This document shows positions 53,880 to 61,999 of a stretch of 64,000 nt of DNA, one piece after another (within the stretch, counting starts at the first letter, position 1; every line of letters begins with the position of its first letter). Origin of the DNA: an uncultured Latescibacterota bacterium (GTDB taxonomy: Bacteria > Latescibacterota > UBA2968 > UBA8231). The translations under genes were made by a program, and so were the position numbers. The DNA lies in the NCBI GenBank assembly GCA_958295495.1, contig OY282352.1, positions 2,976,001-3,040,000 on the forward strand, read 5' to 3'. The notes beneath the pieces were generated by a model. It did no database searches, was not told where the DNA came from, and saw nothing but the letters and a program-made list of their open reading frames with translations.

Positions 53880-54844
53880 TAGGGCTCTTTTTTGTCGCCG
53901 AGTTTGACGCGCGGGTCGATGAGAGTATAGGCGATATCGGTCAGCATATAGGTGATGCCCCACAATAGTGCCACCAGCAGGAAGGTCGCCATGATCATCG
54001 GGTAGTCGCGGTTGAGGGTGCTGGTGACGAAGAACTTACCGAGGCCATTGATGCGGAAGATGGTCTCGATGAAGATGCTGCCGGTGATGAGGTTGGGTAT
54101 TTCGGTGCCCAGCGCAGTGACCATTGGGATCTGCGCGTTGCGCAGCACGTGGCGTCGCATGACCTTCGCTTCACTCAGGCCCTTGGCCCGGGCGGTGCGC
54201 ACGTAGTCCTCGCCGATGACATCGACGATGCTGGCGCGGGTGTAGCGAGCAATGATCGCCATCGGGGCCAGCGCGTAGGCCAAAACCGGCAGAATCCAGT
54301 CCGAGCACAGCATAGCGCCGCAGAGGCAGGTGCCGGAATTGCTCCAGCCGCCGGTGGGCAGCCACTGCCGCGCCACCCCAAAAAACAGGATGAACCACAT
54401 CGCCACCACGAAATTGGGCACGGTGACGCCGAGCATCGAGCCAAAGGTCACGATATTGTCAACCCAACCGTTCTGGTGGTAGGCAGCTAACATGCCGGCG
54501 GCTATCCCACAGCTAAAGGCCACGAGGATCGTCATCGCGCCGACTTGCACAGTGACGATCCAAGTCTTGCCAATCAGCGCGGCGACCGTGGTCTGCGGCT
54601 GCTGGTAGGGGATGCCGAAGTCGAAGCGAACCGCGTGGCTCATGTAGTTGAGGTATTGCTGCCAGACGGGTTTGTCGAGGCCGTATTTGCGCTCAATATT
54701 CTCGCGTGCGGCCTTGGGCAGCTTGGCTTGTTGGGTGTCGAAGGGGCCGCCTGGCACCGAGTGCATCAGGGCGAAAACGATCATCGACACGGCCAGTAGC
54801 ACAAAGGCTAGGGCAATCAGGCGGCGGGCTAAATAGAAAAGCAT
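53879..54844 (-). CDS. Dipeptide/oligopeptide ABC transporter permease (DppB/OppB type)
   Basis: A 321-residue protein with a typical start (MLFYLARRLIALAFVLLAVS), PGGPFD, and the EAA loop YVRTARAKGLSEAKVMRRHVL. FIETIFRINGLGKFFV and the C-terminal YTLIDPRVKLG complete the pattern. A Cys-containing insertion (NSGTCLCGAMLCSDW) in the central loop is seen in some OppB proteins. It lies between the solute-binding protein gene and the DppC-type gene. Confidence 0.9.
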   Translation of the reverse strand: MLFYLARRLIALAFVLLAVSMIVFALMHSVPGGPFDTQQAKLPKAARENIERKYGLDKPVWQQYLNYMSHAVRFDFGIPYQQPQTTVAALIGKTWIVTVQVGAMTILVAFSCGIAAGMLAAYHQNGWVDNIVTFGSMLGVTVPNFVVAMWFILFFGVARQWLPTGGWSNSGTCLCGAMLCSDWILPVLAYALAPMAIIARYTRASIVDVIGEDYVRTARAKGLSEAKVMRRHVLRNAQIPMVTALGTEIPNLITGSIFIETIFRINGLGKFFVTSTLNRDYPMIMATFLLVALLWGITYMLTDIAYTLIDPRVKLGDKKEP

Positions 54845-54888
54845 CGCCTACGGCCCCGGGTGCGCTCTTTGGCAGTGGTGGCCGGTCA

Positions 54889-56559
54889 TTATTGCGCCGC
54901 GCCGATGTATATATCGCCCCACATTGAGTCGTTGCCAGAGTGGTTGCCGTAGGTGCCCTCAGGCCCTGGCTCGCGGATGCTGGCACCGCGAACGGTGGGC
55001 CGAAACAGGTCGCCGGCCCAGCGGTGGGCGATAAAGGCGCCGCCGACATCATCGACGAGGAGCTGCTCGGCGTCGCGGAAGAGCTGGTCGCGGCGCTGGG
55101 GGTCGCCCATTAAGTTGCTGGCCTCGTCTAGGATGGCGTCGAAGCGTTGGTTGCGCCAGGAGTGGCGACCGCTGCTGACCCAGATGCCGAGCAGGTTGAT
55201 GGGGTCGGCAAAGTCGATGCTATAGGCGACGGCACCCAGCGCAATGCCAGTGGGTCGCTCGTGTAGGGCGTCCATAAAGACTTTGTTGTCTTTGTTCGAG
55301 ACCTGGATCGAGATACCCAAACACTGCGAGATCGAGGCCGCGGCCGCTTGATAGACTGAGGCAATGCCAGGGTTTTCGTTGCGCAACCACATCACCTGCG
55401 GTGGGAAGCCGGCCCCGTTAGGGTAGCCGGCTTGGGCTAGGTGTTCCTTGGCTAGGCCACAGTCGAAGCGCTGGTAGTGGGCAAGTTGACCCTGTACATC
55501 GGCGGCGGGAAAGCCAGGCATGAGCATAGAATGGGCGGGTGTGGCCTTGATCTCGCCGTAGATGCCCTTGACGATGGCCTCGCGATCGATGGCATGGGCG
55601 AAGGCCTTGCGCACCTCGAGGTCGTTGAAGGGCGGGCTGTGTGCGTCGAAGAAGACATAGTCGGTGCCGATCAGACCGGGGCGCAGGTAGTTGGCGCGCA
55701 GCTCGGGGTCGCGCTGGATGGTGGCGAAATCGGCTGGCGACAGGTCGTTGAAGTTTAAGGTGTCAATTTCGTTGTTGAGGTAAGCGATAAAATAGGTCGC
55801 TGGCGACAGGTATATTCCCTCGATCCGCGCCAACCTAGGCGGCCGATAGCCCGCGTAGTGCGGGTTGGCCTTGAAAACCACTTTGAAGCCGTGGTCGAAA
55901 GACTCCAGCACAAAGGGGCCGGACGACACCGAGGTGGCCGGGTCGTTGTTGTAGTAGGGGCCGTGCGTCTCCAGTGCCTTCTTCTGCAGCGCGAAGGCGT
56001 ATTTCATGATCTTGGGCAGCGGCGGAAACACGCCCTTGGTGACGATCTCGAGGGTGCGGTCGTCCACGGCGCGGACCCCCAATGCTTCGACAGGTAGCTT
56101 GCCGGCAATGACCTCGTCCCAGTTTTTGATCCCGCCCTTGTCGATGAAAGTGTAGTACCAAGCGAAATCCCAAGCGTGATCGGGGCTGGCGCTGAAGCGG
56201 AAGGTGGCGACGTAATCGTGGGCGGTGACCGGGGTGCCGTCGCTCCACCTCAGGCTCTCTCGCAAAACAAAGGTCCAAGTCACTCCGTCGGCGGCGACCG
56301 ACCAACTTTCGGCGGCCCCAGGTTGGGGGTTTTGTGCCTTGTCAAAGGTGACCAACGGATCGTTGAAGAGATTGGACCCGCAATAGGGCTGATAGACGCT
56401 GACCGAAAAGTCGAAGGTGATTGAGTTGGCGGTATTGTTGCAGGGGATGCGGTACACCTGCTGGTCATAGGGTAGTGCGTCGGGCGGCAAGTCGAGGCCG
56501 AGGATGGTCGTTTCTTGGGCGCTGCCGGGGCGGCTGAAAAGCGCGAGAATAGCGATCAA
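54889..56559 (-). CDS. Family-5 ABC transporter solute-binding protein (peptide type)
   Basis: 556 residues from TTG 56559. SBP_bac_5 features: LRWSDGTPVTAHDYVATFRF, SSGPFVLESFDHGF, VRKAFAHAIDREAIVKGIYG and the late FAILDEASNLM-like region. The N-terminus from this TTG is a rather short signal peptide; ATT at 56580 with AAAGGA upstream would give a better one (KTSISLLIAILALFSRPGSA). No lipobox is seen, so the protein is probably a soluble periplasmic receptor. It lies between the ATPase and permease genes. Confidence 0.85.
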   Translation of the reverse strand: MIAILALFSRPGSAQETTILGLDLPPDALPYDQQVYRIPCNNTANSITFDFSVSVYQPYCGSNLFNDPLVTFDKAQNPQPGAAESWSVAADGVTWTFVLRESLRWSDGTPVTAHDYVATFRFSASPDHAWDFAWYYTFIDKGGIKNWDEVIAGKLPVEALGVRAVDDRTLEIVTKGVFPPLPKIMKYAFALQKKALETHGPYYNNDPATSVSSGPFVLESFDHGFKVVFKANPHYAGYRPPRLARIEGIYLSPATYFIAYLNNEIDTLNFNDLSPADFATIQRDPELRANYLRPGLIGTDYVFFDAHSPPFNDLEVRKAFAHAIDREAIVKGIYGEIKATPAHSMLMPGFPAADVQGQLAHYQRFDCGLAKEHLAQAGYPNGAGFPPQVMWLRNENPGIASVYQAAAASISQCLGISIQVSNKDNKVFMDALHERPTGIALGAVAYSIDFADPINLLGIWVSSGRHSWRNQRFDAILDEASNLMGDPQRRDQLFRDAEQLLVDDVGGAFIAHRWAGDLFRPTVRGASIREPGPEGTYGNHSGNDSMWGDIYIGAAQ

Positions 56560-57617
56560 CAGCGAGATGGAGGTTTTAATGTTGTTTTTCCTTTGTCTGG
56601 TAGATCGGCTATCAGCATTGGAGCACTAGGTTGTCGTAGCAAACAGGCGACTTGGCGTCCAGTGCCGATAGGGGTCAGTTGCGGGATGGTCGTTTTGCAT
56701 TGTGCTTGGCGCTCGGCGCAGCGGGGGTGGAACGGACAGCCCGTGGGGACTGCGGTCGGGTTGGGTGCATCGCCGCTGAGGAGGATTCTCGTCCGGCGCT
56801 TTTTGGGGTCGGGGACGGGCACCGCCGCAAGCAGGGCTTGGGTATAGGGGTGCAAGGGAGCATCGTAGAGCACTTCTTTGGGGGCCAATTCGACGATCTT
56901 GCCCAGATACATTACGGCGACTCGGTCGGAGATGTGGCGCACGACGCTGAGATCGTGGGCGATAAACATATAGGTCAACCCCATGTCGGCTTGGATGTCC
57001 TGCAGCAGGTTGACGATCTGGGCTTGGACCGAAACGTCGAGCGCAGAAACTGGTTCGTCGGCGACGATAAAACGCGGCTCGACCGCTAGGGCGCGGGCGA
57101 TGCCAATGCGCTGGCGCTGACCGCCGGAGAATTCGTGCGGGTATCGGCGGGCGGCTCTAGCTGGCAAGCCGACCATCTCCAGCAATTGCGCGACTCTGGC
57201 ACCGACCTCTTTGCCGCGGGCGAGATGATGGGTGGTGATGCCTTGGGCGATGATCTTGTGTACTGTCAGCCGCGGGTTTAGCGAGCTGTAGGGATCTTGG
57301 AAAATTACCTGCATTTGGCGGCGAATAGCGCGCATGGGCGCACCAGACAGGTGGCTGATGTCGTCCCCGGCGAAATGCACTTGGCCGGCCGTGGGTTCGA
57401 TCAGGCGCAGGATCAGGCGCCCGAGGGTGGTTTTACCACACCCGCTTTCGCCGACGACGCCGAGGGTTTCGCCCTCGTGGACGGCCAGCGACACGTCGTC
57501 GACCGCCCGCACTTGGCCGATGGTCCGGCCCCAGCGGCTTTTGCGGATGGAGAAGTGCTTGGTCAGGCCGACGGTGGCCAACAGCGGGGTAGTGTGGGTG
57601 GCTAAAGCTGGCGGCAT
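56556..57617 (-). CDS. Oligopeptide/dipeptide ABC transporter ATPase (DppF/OppF type)
   Basis: 353 residues from ATG 57617; the frame upstream of it has no ATPase sequence. Walker A is GESGCGKTT, the Q-loop is in VIFQDPYSSLNP, the signature motif is SGGQRQRIGIARAL, and Walker B is FIVADEPVSALDVS. The C-terminal extension CPFHPRC is the oligopeptide-type ATPase tail. Only this one ATPase gene is present; a DppD-type partner is missing. The 3' end overlaps the start of the solute-binding gene. Confidence 0.88.
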   Translation of the reverse strand: MPPALATHTTPLLATVGLTKHFSIRKSRWGRTIGQVRAVDDVSLAVHEGETLGVVGESGCGKTTLGRLILRLIEPTAGQVHFAGDDISHLSGAPMRAIRRQMQVIFQDPYSSLNPRLTVHKIIAQGITTHHLARGKEVGARVAQLLEMVGLPARAARRYPHEFSGGQRQRIGIARALAVEPRFIVADEPVSALDVSVQAQIVNLLQDIQADMGLTYMFIAHDLSVVRHISDRVAVMYLGKIVELAPKEVLYDAPLHPYTQALLAAVPVPDPKKRRTRILLSGDAPNPTAVPTGCPFHPRCAERQAQCKTTIPQLTPIGTGRQVACLLRQPSAPMLIADLPDKGKTTLKPPSRC

Positions 57618-57789
57618 CTGAAGTAGCGGTTGGCCGTGGAAATGGGTCCGAGGCGGCCCTTGTACGCAAAGCTCGACCGCCGGCCCACAGTGGCGCGACG
57701 GTTGCGGTGCGCGAGCGCGGTGAAATATAATAGGACCTGTAGCCGCGATGCAAGAATTCGCCATGAACGTTTAACATTAGGAGCAGCCC

Positions 57790-59043
57790 TTGTCTGATCT
57801 AAAAAAACCTTCTACCAACAAAGCAGAGGCCTACTGGCGGGATATTGCCGCTGGCTTTATGCATGCGCCCGACGAGTCCTATCTCAATACCGGCTCTTGG
57901 GGCGTGTTGCATCGTTCAGTTTTCGATGCCCTAGTCAAGGGGTTGGAAGAGTTGGAGGGCAATCCGACGCGCAACCGCGCCCGGCAGGTTGACCGCCTGA
58001 ACGCGGCGCGGCGCGATCTGGGTGCCTTTCTCAACGCCGCTCCCGCCGACTTGGCTTTCACGACCAACGTCACCATCGCCATCAACCAAGTCGTCCACGG
58101 CCTCAATTGGCAGCCCGGCGACGAGATTTTGGCTTCCGACCAAGAATACGGTGCCATCGACAATTGTCTGTCCCACGCCGAGCGCCGTTATGGCGTGGTG
58201 GTGCGGCGAGCGGCGATCTCTATTCCGCCCGCCGAGCCCGAGCAAATCGTGGACTCTTTCCGCCGGGTGCTGACCACGCGGACGCGGTTGTTATTGGTCA
58301 GCCATCTGACGTCGCCTTCCGGGCTCATCACCCCGATCAAAGAGTTGGCCGAGTTGGCACACGCCCACGGCGCGCTGATCGCCGTTGACGGGGCGCATGC
58401 CCCTGGACAGATCCCTTTAGACCTGACCTACTACGGTTGTGATTTTTACGGCGGCAATTGTCACAAGTGGCTCTGCGCGCCCAAGGGCACGGGATTTTTG
58501 CACGCCCAGCCGCAAGTACAGGATAGGCTGCACCACATCGCCGTCAGTCATGGCTACGACAACGACGGGCCCAAGCGCAATGATGCGGGGGCGCTTTGTA
58601 TCAAGGGGCAGCCTTTTATGTGGCAGCTAACGATGATCGGCACGCGCGAGTTGTCCTGTTTCGGCGCAGTAGCCGAGGCGGTGGCCCTACAAAACGAGAT
58701 CGGCAAGGAGCAAATCGCCGCCCGCGGGCGGCAGTTAGCCGGCTATTTGCGCCAGCGCATGGCCGAAACCGGCTGGGTCGAACCGCTTTCCTCGCCGCAC
58801 CCAGCACTCGCCAATTCGATTTCCACGTTTCGGCTCAAAGGCTTTGGTGCCGCCAATCCCGGACCGCTCCTCTATGATAAATACCGGATCACGACCCCGG
58901 TTTGGGGCGAGGCCGAGCCGGGCTATACCCAGCGGGTTTCCACCCATATCTACAACAACTTTTGCGAGATCGACCGCCTGGTCGCGGCGCTGGACGAGAT
59001 CAGAACGGGCCGCAGTAGAGGTTCGACGAATAGGACAACTTGA
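57790..59043 (+). CDS. Class V aminotransferase (isopenicillin N epimerase/cysteine desulfurase-like)
   Basis: 417 residues; the TTG start is preceded by AGGAG seven bases upstream. PLP fold: FTTNVTIAINQVV, ASDQEYGAID, VDGAHAPGQIPLD with Asp200, and the Schiff-base Lys226 in GGNCHKWLCAPKG. The C-terminus has RVSTHIYNNFCEIDRL. The YLNTGSWGVLHRSV start places it near the isopenicillin N epimerase-like group, whose members epimerise or desulfurise small amino compounds. It is divergent from the ABC transporter operon. Confidence 0.85.
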   Translation: MSDLKKPSTNKAEAYWRDIAAGFMHAPDESYLNTGSWGVLHRSVFDALVKGLEELEGNPTRNRARQVDRLNAARRDLGAFLNAAPADLAFTTNVTIAINQVVHGLNWQPGDEILASDQEYGAIDNCLSHAERRYGVVVRRAAISIPPAEPEQIVDSFRRVLTTRTRLLLVSHLTSPSGLITPIKELAELAHAHGALIAVDGAHAPGQIPLDLTYYGCDFYGGNCHKWLCAPKGTGFLHAQPQVQDRLHHIAVSHGYDNDGPKRNDAGALCIKGQPFMWQLTMIGTRELSCFGAVAEAVALQNEIGKEQIAARGRQLAGYLRQRMAETGWVEPLSSPHPALANSISTFRLKGFGAANPGPLLYDKYRITTPVWGEAEPGYTQRVSTHIYNNFCEIDRLVAALDEIRTGRSRGSTNRTT

Positions 59044-59203
59044 GCAGCCCCACCCGATTGCCGCTTGGGCGTGCGCGGTTCAAACCGTGCGAAATAGCGA
59101 ATTTGGCGTCTTATCCAGTGCCCGCGCTTGTAAATGAAATCCTCCACAAGGGTTTCATCTGTTCCTAGCGGGGGTTTTACAAAATAATGTCAAAAATTGA
59201 AGA

Positions 59204-59650
59204 TCATGGGCAACAACTCTCCGGTGTCGAGGTGCTTGCCACCCAAAGGGAACCGACGAGAACAGATACGAACAGAATTTCTATGACGTAAAAAATGACC
59301 AGCGTCACCGAGAAAAATGTTGCGGGCCAGCTATGTTTCGGCTTGTCCTTATGCTGCATCGGATTCATGGCAAAGTCGGTCTCGTCCTGCTGGCGGACGC
59401 GGTCGTACTCGGCGCGAAACAACCGCTCTTGCCACAAGAAGTACGCGTCCAGCAGCCAGAAACCGACAACGGGTACGATAAGCGTCAATGCCAATAGAGG
59501 CTGGTCTGGCCTGAATCTCACCATCAACAAGGACCCAGCGACGAGGACGGTCATGCTCCAACCCTTGGGCAGAAAAGCGTTGCTACCCAAGCGGTTTACG
59601 ACGCCCTGAATGAACTCCAAGTGTTTCAAGATACTTTCATTGTTGTTCAT
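59204..59650 (-). CDS. Small integral membrane protein, family not named
   Basis: 148 residues. The N-terminus (ILKHLEFIQGVVNRL, then LPKGWSMTVLVAGS) resembles a widely distributed membrane protein of unknown function that I cannot name. Two hydrophobic segments lie near residues 32-70 and one near 110-140. LDAYFLWQERLFRAEYDRVR lies between them. It sits three bases behind the truncated RhuM-like gene in an accessory-looking region. Confidence 0.6.
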   Translation of the reverse strand: MNNNESILKHLEFIQGVVNRLGSNAFLPKGWSMTVLVAGSLLMVRFRPDQPLLALTLIVPVVGFWLLDAYFLWQERLFRAEYDRVRQQDETDFAMNPMQHKDKPKHSWPATFFSVTLVIFYVIEILFVSVLVGSLWVASTSTPESCCP

Positions 59651-59652
59651 TG

Positions 59653-60273
59653 CTAATTACTTCCATGCCTGGAATTGGTTAGGATGGCGATTGCTTCCTC
59701 AACCATCGCCGAAAAGTTCCTACCTACTCGCCTGTTGTAATCCATGCTGGTAGTGTAGATGTCGGTGATCTTTTGGTAAAACCGCCGTTCGCTCAGACGA
59801 ATCTCGCGGATTTCCTCCAGCAACTGCTCAAAATAGTCCTCGCCGAGAAACGCGCCATTCTCCAGCCGCTGCTTGTCCAGAACATAGCCCTTGATCGCAA
59901 ACTCGCGCAAAACTTGGGTTGCCCATTGGCGGAATTGAGTGGCGCGCTTGGAGTTTACCCGATAGCCGACCGAGATGATGGCGTCGAGGTTGTAGAACCG
60001 GGTGTTGTAATTTTTACCATCGGCAGCAGTTGTTCGGAATTTCCGAATAACTGAATCTTGCTGTAATTCGCCGGAATCAAAGATGTTTTTCAGATGTTCG
60101 TTAATCGTTGGGATGCTGACATCAAATAGCCCAGCCATAAGTTTTTGCGTGAGCCAGATAGTTTCGTCTTGGTAACGCACTTCAACACTATCTTCACCGG
60201 TTTGGCTGGTAAAGATCAAAAATTCCGCTGTGCTGTTGCGAATAGTTAGGTTGCTCGAAGGTTTCTTGCTCAT
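59653..60273 (-). CDS. RhuM-family protein, C-terminally truncated
   Basis: 206 residues. The N-terminal part is a typical RhuM protein: IWLTQKLMAGLFDVSIPTIN, SVIRKFRTTAADGKNY, NLDAIISVGYRVNSKRA and FYQKITDIYTTSMDY up to about residue 180. Full-length RhuM proteins then continue for more than 100 residues with a NKLHWAITG-type region. Here 26 unrelated residues follow and the frame ends. The gene is therefore truncated or frameshifted. It is a recurrent occupant of defence and mobile regions. Confidence 0.75.
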   Translation of the reverse strand: MSKKPSSNLTIRNSTAEFLIFTSQTGEDSVEVRYQDETIWLTQKLMAGLFDVSIPTINEHLKNIFDSGELQQDSVIRKFRTTAADGKNYNTRFYNLDAIISVGYRVNSKRATQFRQWATQVLREFAIKGYVLDKQRLENGAFLGEDYFEQLLEEIREIRLSERRFYQKITDIYTTSMDYNRRVGRNFSAMVEEAIAILTNSRHGSN

Positions 60274-60430
60274 GTCTCTATCCTTTCAGCAGAGATTCAG
60301 CGATCTCCTTTTTCCGCGCTTGTCATCGAGGTGATAATCGCCCGCAGGACTTGGTTGACGGATTTAGCTGTCCATAATTTCTGGATGGTTGCTCTTATCT
60401 TTGCCGTCGGCGACAGTTGTAAAGAAATTC

Positions 60431-60844
60431 TCAGGAGCCGAGCAGAATGAGAAGGCTCAACGATAGGGTCGTGAGAATCATCAAGAAGATGGTCCACTTA
60501 AACATGCGGGACATCTTGCTTTCGATCTTGTCGAGTCCTTGTGATATATTTTCAAATCCTTCCGACATACTTTTTTCAAATTGGTCAAGGGATTGCTCCA
60601 TGTTGCCGAGAGCCTGCTCTATATCCTCAAACTGCTCTAACAACGAATCCAGATCAGCTTGCTCCTGCCCCGTCAGCAAGCGATAGGCATGGGCACCCTT
60701 CTTAAATGCCTCTTCGGCATCCGGGTTGTCCGGGTTGCGGTCGGGATGGTGCTCGAGGGCATAGCGGCGAAACGCCGACTTTATCGTCTCGGTGGTGGCG
60801 TCCTCATCTACACCCAAAATGAGGCGGGCTTCTCGTCGTCTCAT
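60431..60844 (-). CDS. J-domain protein with coiled coil and C-terminal membrane anchor
   Basis: 137 residues: an N-terminal J domain (residues 4-60) with the HPD motif at 33-35 in YALEHHPDRNPDN, a coiled coil at about 65-110 (EQFEDIEQALGNMEQSLDQF), and one hydrophobic segment (WTIFLMILTTLSLSLLILLG) at the very end. The architecture is that of a tail-anchored co-chaperone that would recruit DnaK to the membrane. It is unusual for bacteria and has no other domain to explain a substrate. Confidence 0.75.
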   Translation of the reverse strand: MRRREARLILGVDEDATTETIKSAFRRYALEHHPDRNPDNPDAEEAFKKGAHAYRLLTGQEQADLDSLLEQFEDIEQALGNMEQSLDQFEKSMSEGFENISQGLDKIESKMSRMFKWTIFLMILTTLSLSLLILLGS

Positions 60845-60856
60845 GCTTTTATTTTC

Positions 60857-60992
60857 CTTTTATTCGCAGATGGTGCCGATGTTCGCAGATTAAACACCAA
60901 CCTTTTGTGCTCTAGTCTCGCAGCACCAATAACTGCATACATCTCCCCATCCCTTCTACCACCTGCGCTAATCTGCGTCATCTGCGGATCCC
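60857..60992. repeat. Fragments of a CGCAGAT-type dispersed repeat
   Basis: TTCGCAGAT words at 60860-60893 and AATCTGCGTCATCTGCGGAT at 60972-60991 resemble small GCAGATGACGCAGAT-type intergenic repeats found in many bacteria. They flank the gap between the J-domain gene and the HsdM remnant. Confidence 0.4.
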
Positions 60993-61335
60993 CTTCAACA
61001 ACCGCCCCATCTCCCCCCGCACCACGCTCAATTCCTTTTCCAACCCCTCTATCTCAACCTCCACCGCGTCAATATCAATCTCTTCCTCCTCCTCAAAGGT
61101 ATCCACGTAACGCGGAATGTTCAGGTTGAAGTCGTTTTCCGCGATTTCCTCAAAGGTGGCGAGGTGAGCGTATTTGTCCACATCGTCGCGCCTTTTATAC
61201 GCGGCAGTGATCTTTTCGATGTGCTCGTCCAGCAAGGTGTTTTGATTCTTGCCGGCCCGATATTCGCGGCTCGCATCGACAAACAGAACGTCTTTGCGTT
61301 GCTCATTCGCGCCCCCTTGCTCCCGCGAGCTGGCA
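60978..61335 (-). pseudogene. C-terminal remnant of a type I restriction-modification methylase (HsdM)
   Basis: About 115 codons are open on the minus strand. They read REQGGANEQRKDVLFVDAS, EYRAGKNQN, LLDEHIEKITAAYKRRDDVD, FNLNIPRYVDTFEEEEEID and end in a coiled-coil tail. This is the exact order of the end of HsdM. The catalytic NPPF/Y region and everything N-terminal are missing. Beyond 61335 the frame changes into an unidentified fragment (KDHYEEYQTRYGGNDERIR). No hsdS or hsdR gene is present. Confidence 0.75.
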
Positions 61336-61531
61336 GGACAAAACGCTCGTTTTTCAACCGGCGCCGGATGCGCTCATCGTTGCCGCCGTATCTTGTTTGA
61401 TATTCCTCGTAGTGGTCTTTCCAGACATCGGAGATGTACTGGCTCCGGCCCGAGTCGGCGACCAGCGCCGGTTGTCGCCCGGTAGTCTATTGCGCTTATT
61501 ACCGACTCCAACCCGAATCAGGAGATGCCTT

Positions 61532-61996
61532 ATGAAAAGCTGTATCCGCGCCGCGCTCGCGTTTGCGCTCGCCGTCTCACCGGCCTTTGCCCAAGAGGCC
61601 GTGCCGCTCAAGACCCTGCCCTTCAGCCCGGCCCGCCAAGCCGGCGGCTTCCTCTTCATCAGCGGCCAGATCGCCCGCACGGCCGACGGTGCTGACGTCA
61701 AGGAGTCGGTCGCGGCCGAGACCCACCAAGTCATGGAAAACATCGGACGGATACTCGAAGAGCACGGGTATGCGTACGACGACTTGGTCAGCGCCACCGT
61801 CTGGCTCTCGGACATCGAGGACTACCACGAGATGAACAAGGCATACGCTTCCTACTTTAAGGATCGGTTCCCAGCGCGGGCCTGCACTGGCGGGGCGCAG
61901 ATCGTCTTCGACTTTCGCGTCGAGATCGCCGCTGTCGCCTATAAAGACGACGATGACGATGGCGATGACCACCATAATGGTGCCGACGAGGATTAG
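61532..61996 (+). CDS. Exported RidA/YjgF-family protein
   Basis: 154 residues from ATG 61532, after AGGAGA. A signal peptide (MKSCIRAALAFALAVSPAFAQ) precedes a complete RidA domain: GFLFISGQIARTADG, ENIGRILEEHGYAYDDLV, ATVWLSDIEDY, and FPARACTGGAQIVFDFRVEI with the conserved Arg. RidA deaminates enamine/imine intermediates; periplasmic versions are less common. The C-terminus is an Asp/His-rich tail (KDDDDDGDDHHNGADED) that could bind metal. The next gene follows after three bases. Confidence 0.82.
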   Translation: MKSCIRAALAFALAVSPAFAQEAVPLKTLPFSPARQAGGFLFISGQIARTADGADVKESVAAETHQVMENIGRILEEHGYAYDDLVSATVWLSDIEDYHEMNKAYASYFKDRFPARACTGGAQIVFDFRVEIAAVAYKDDDDDGDDHHNGADED

Positions 61997-61999
61997 GCC

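Noticed and set aside
60297..60497. 66-codon minus-strand frame after the J-domain gene
   Set aside because: No ribosome-binding site or recognisable sequence; it overlaps the J-domain gene end.
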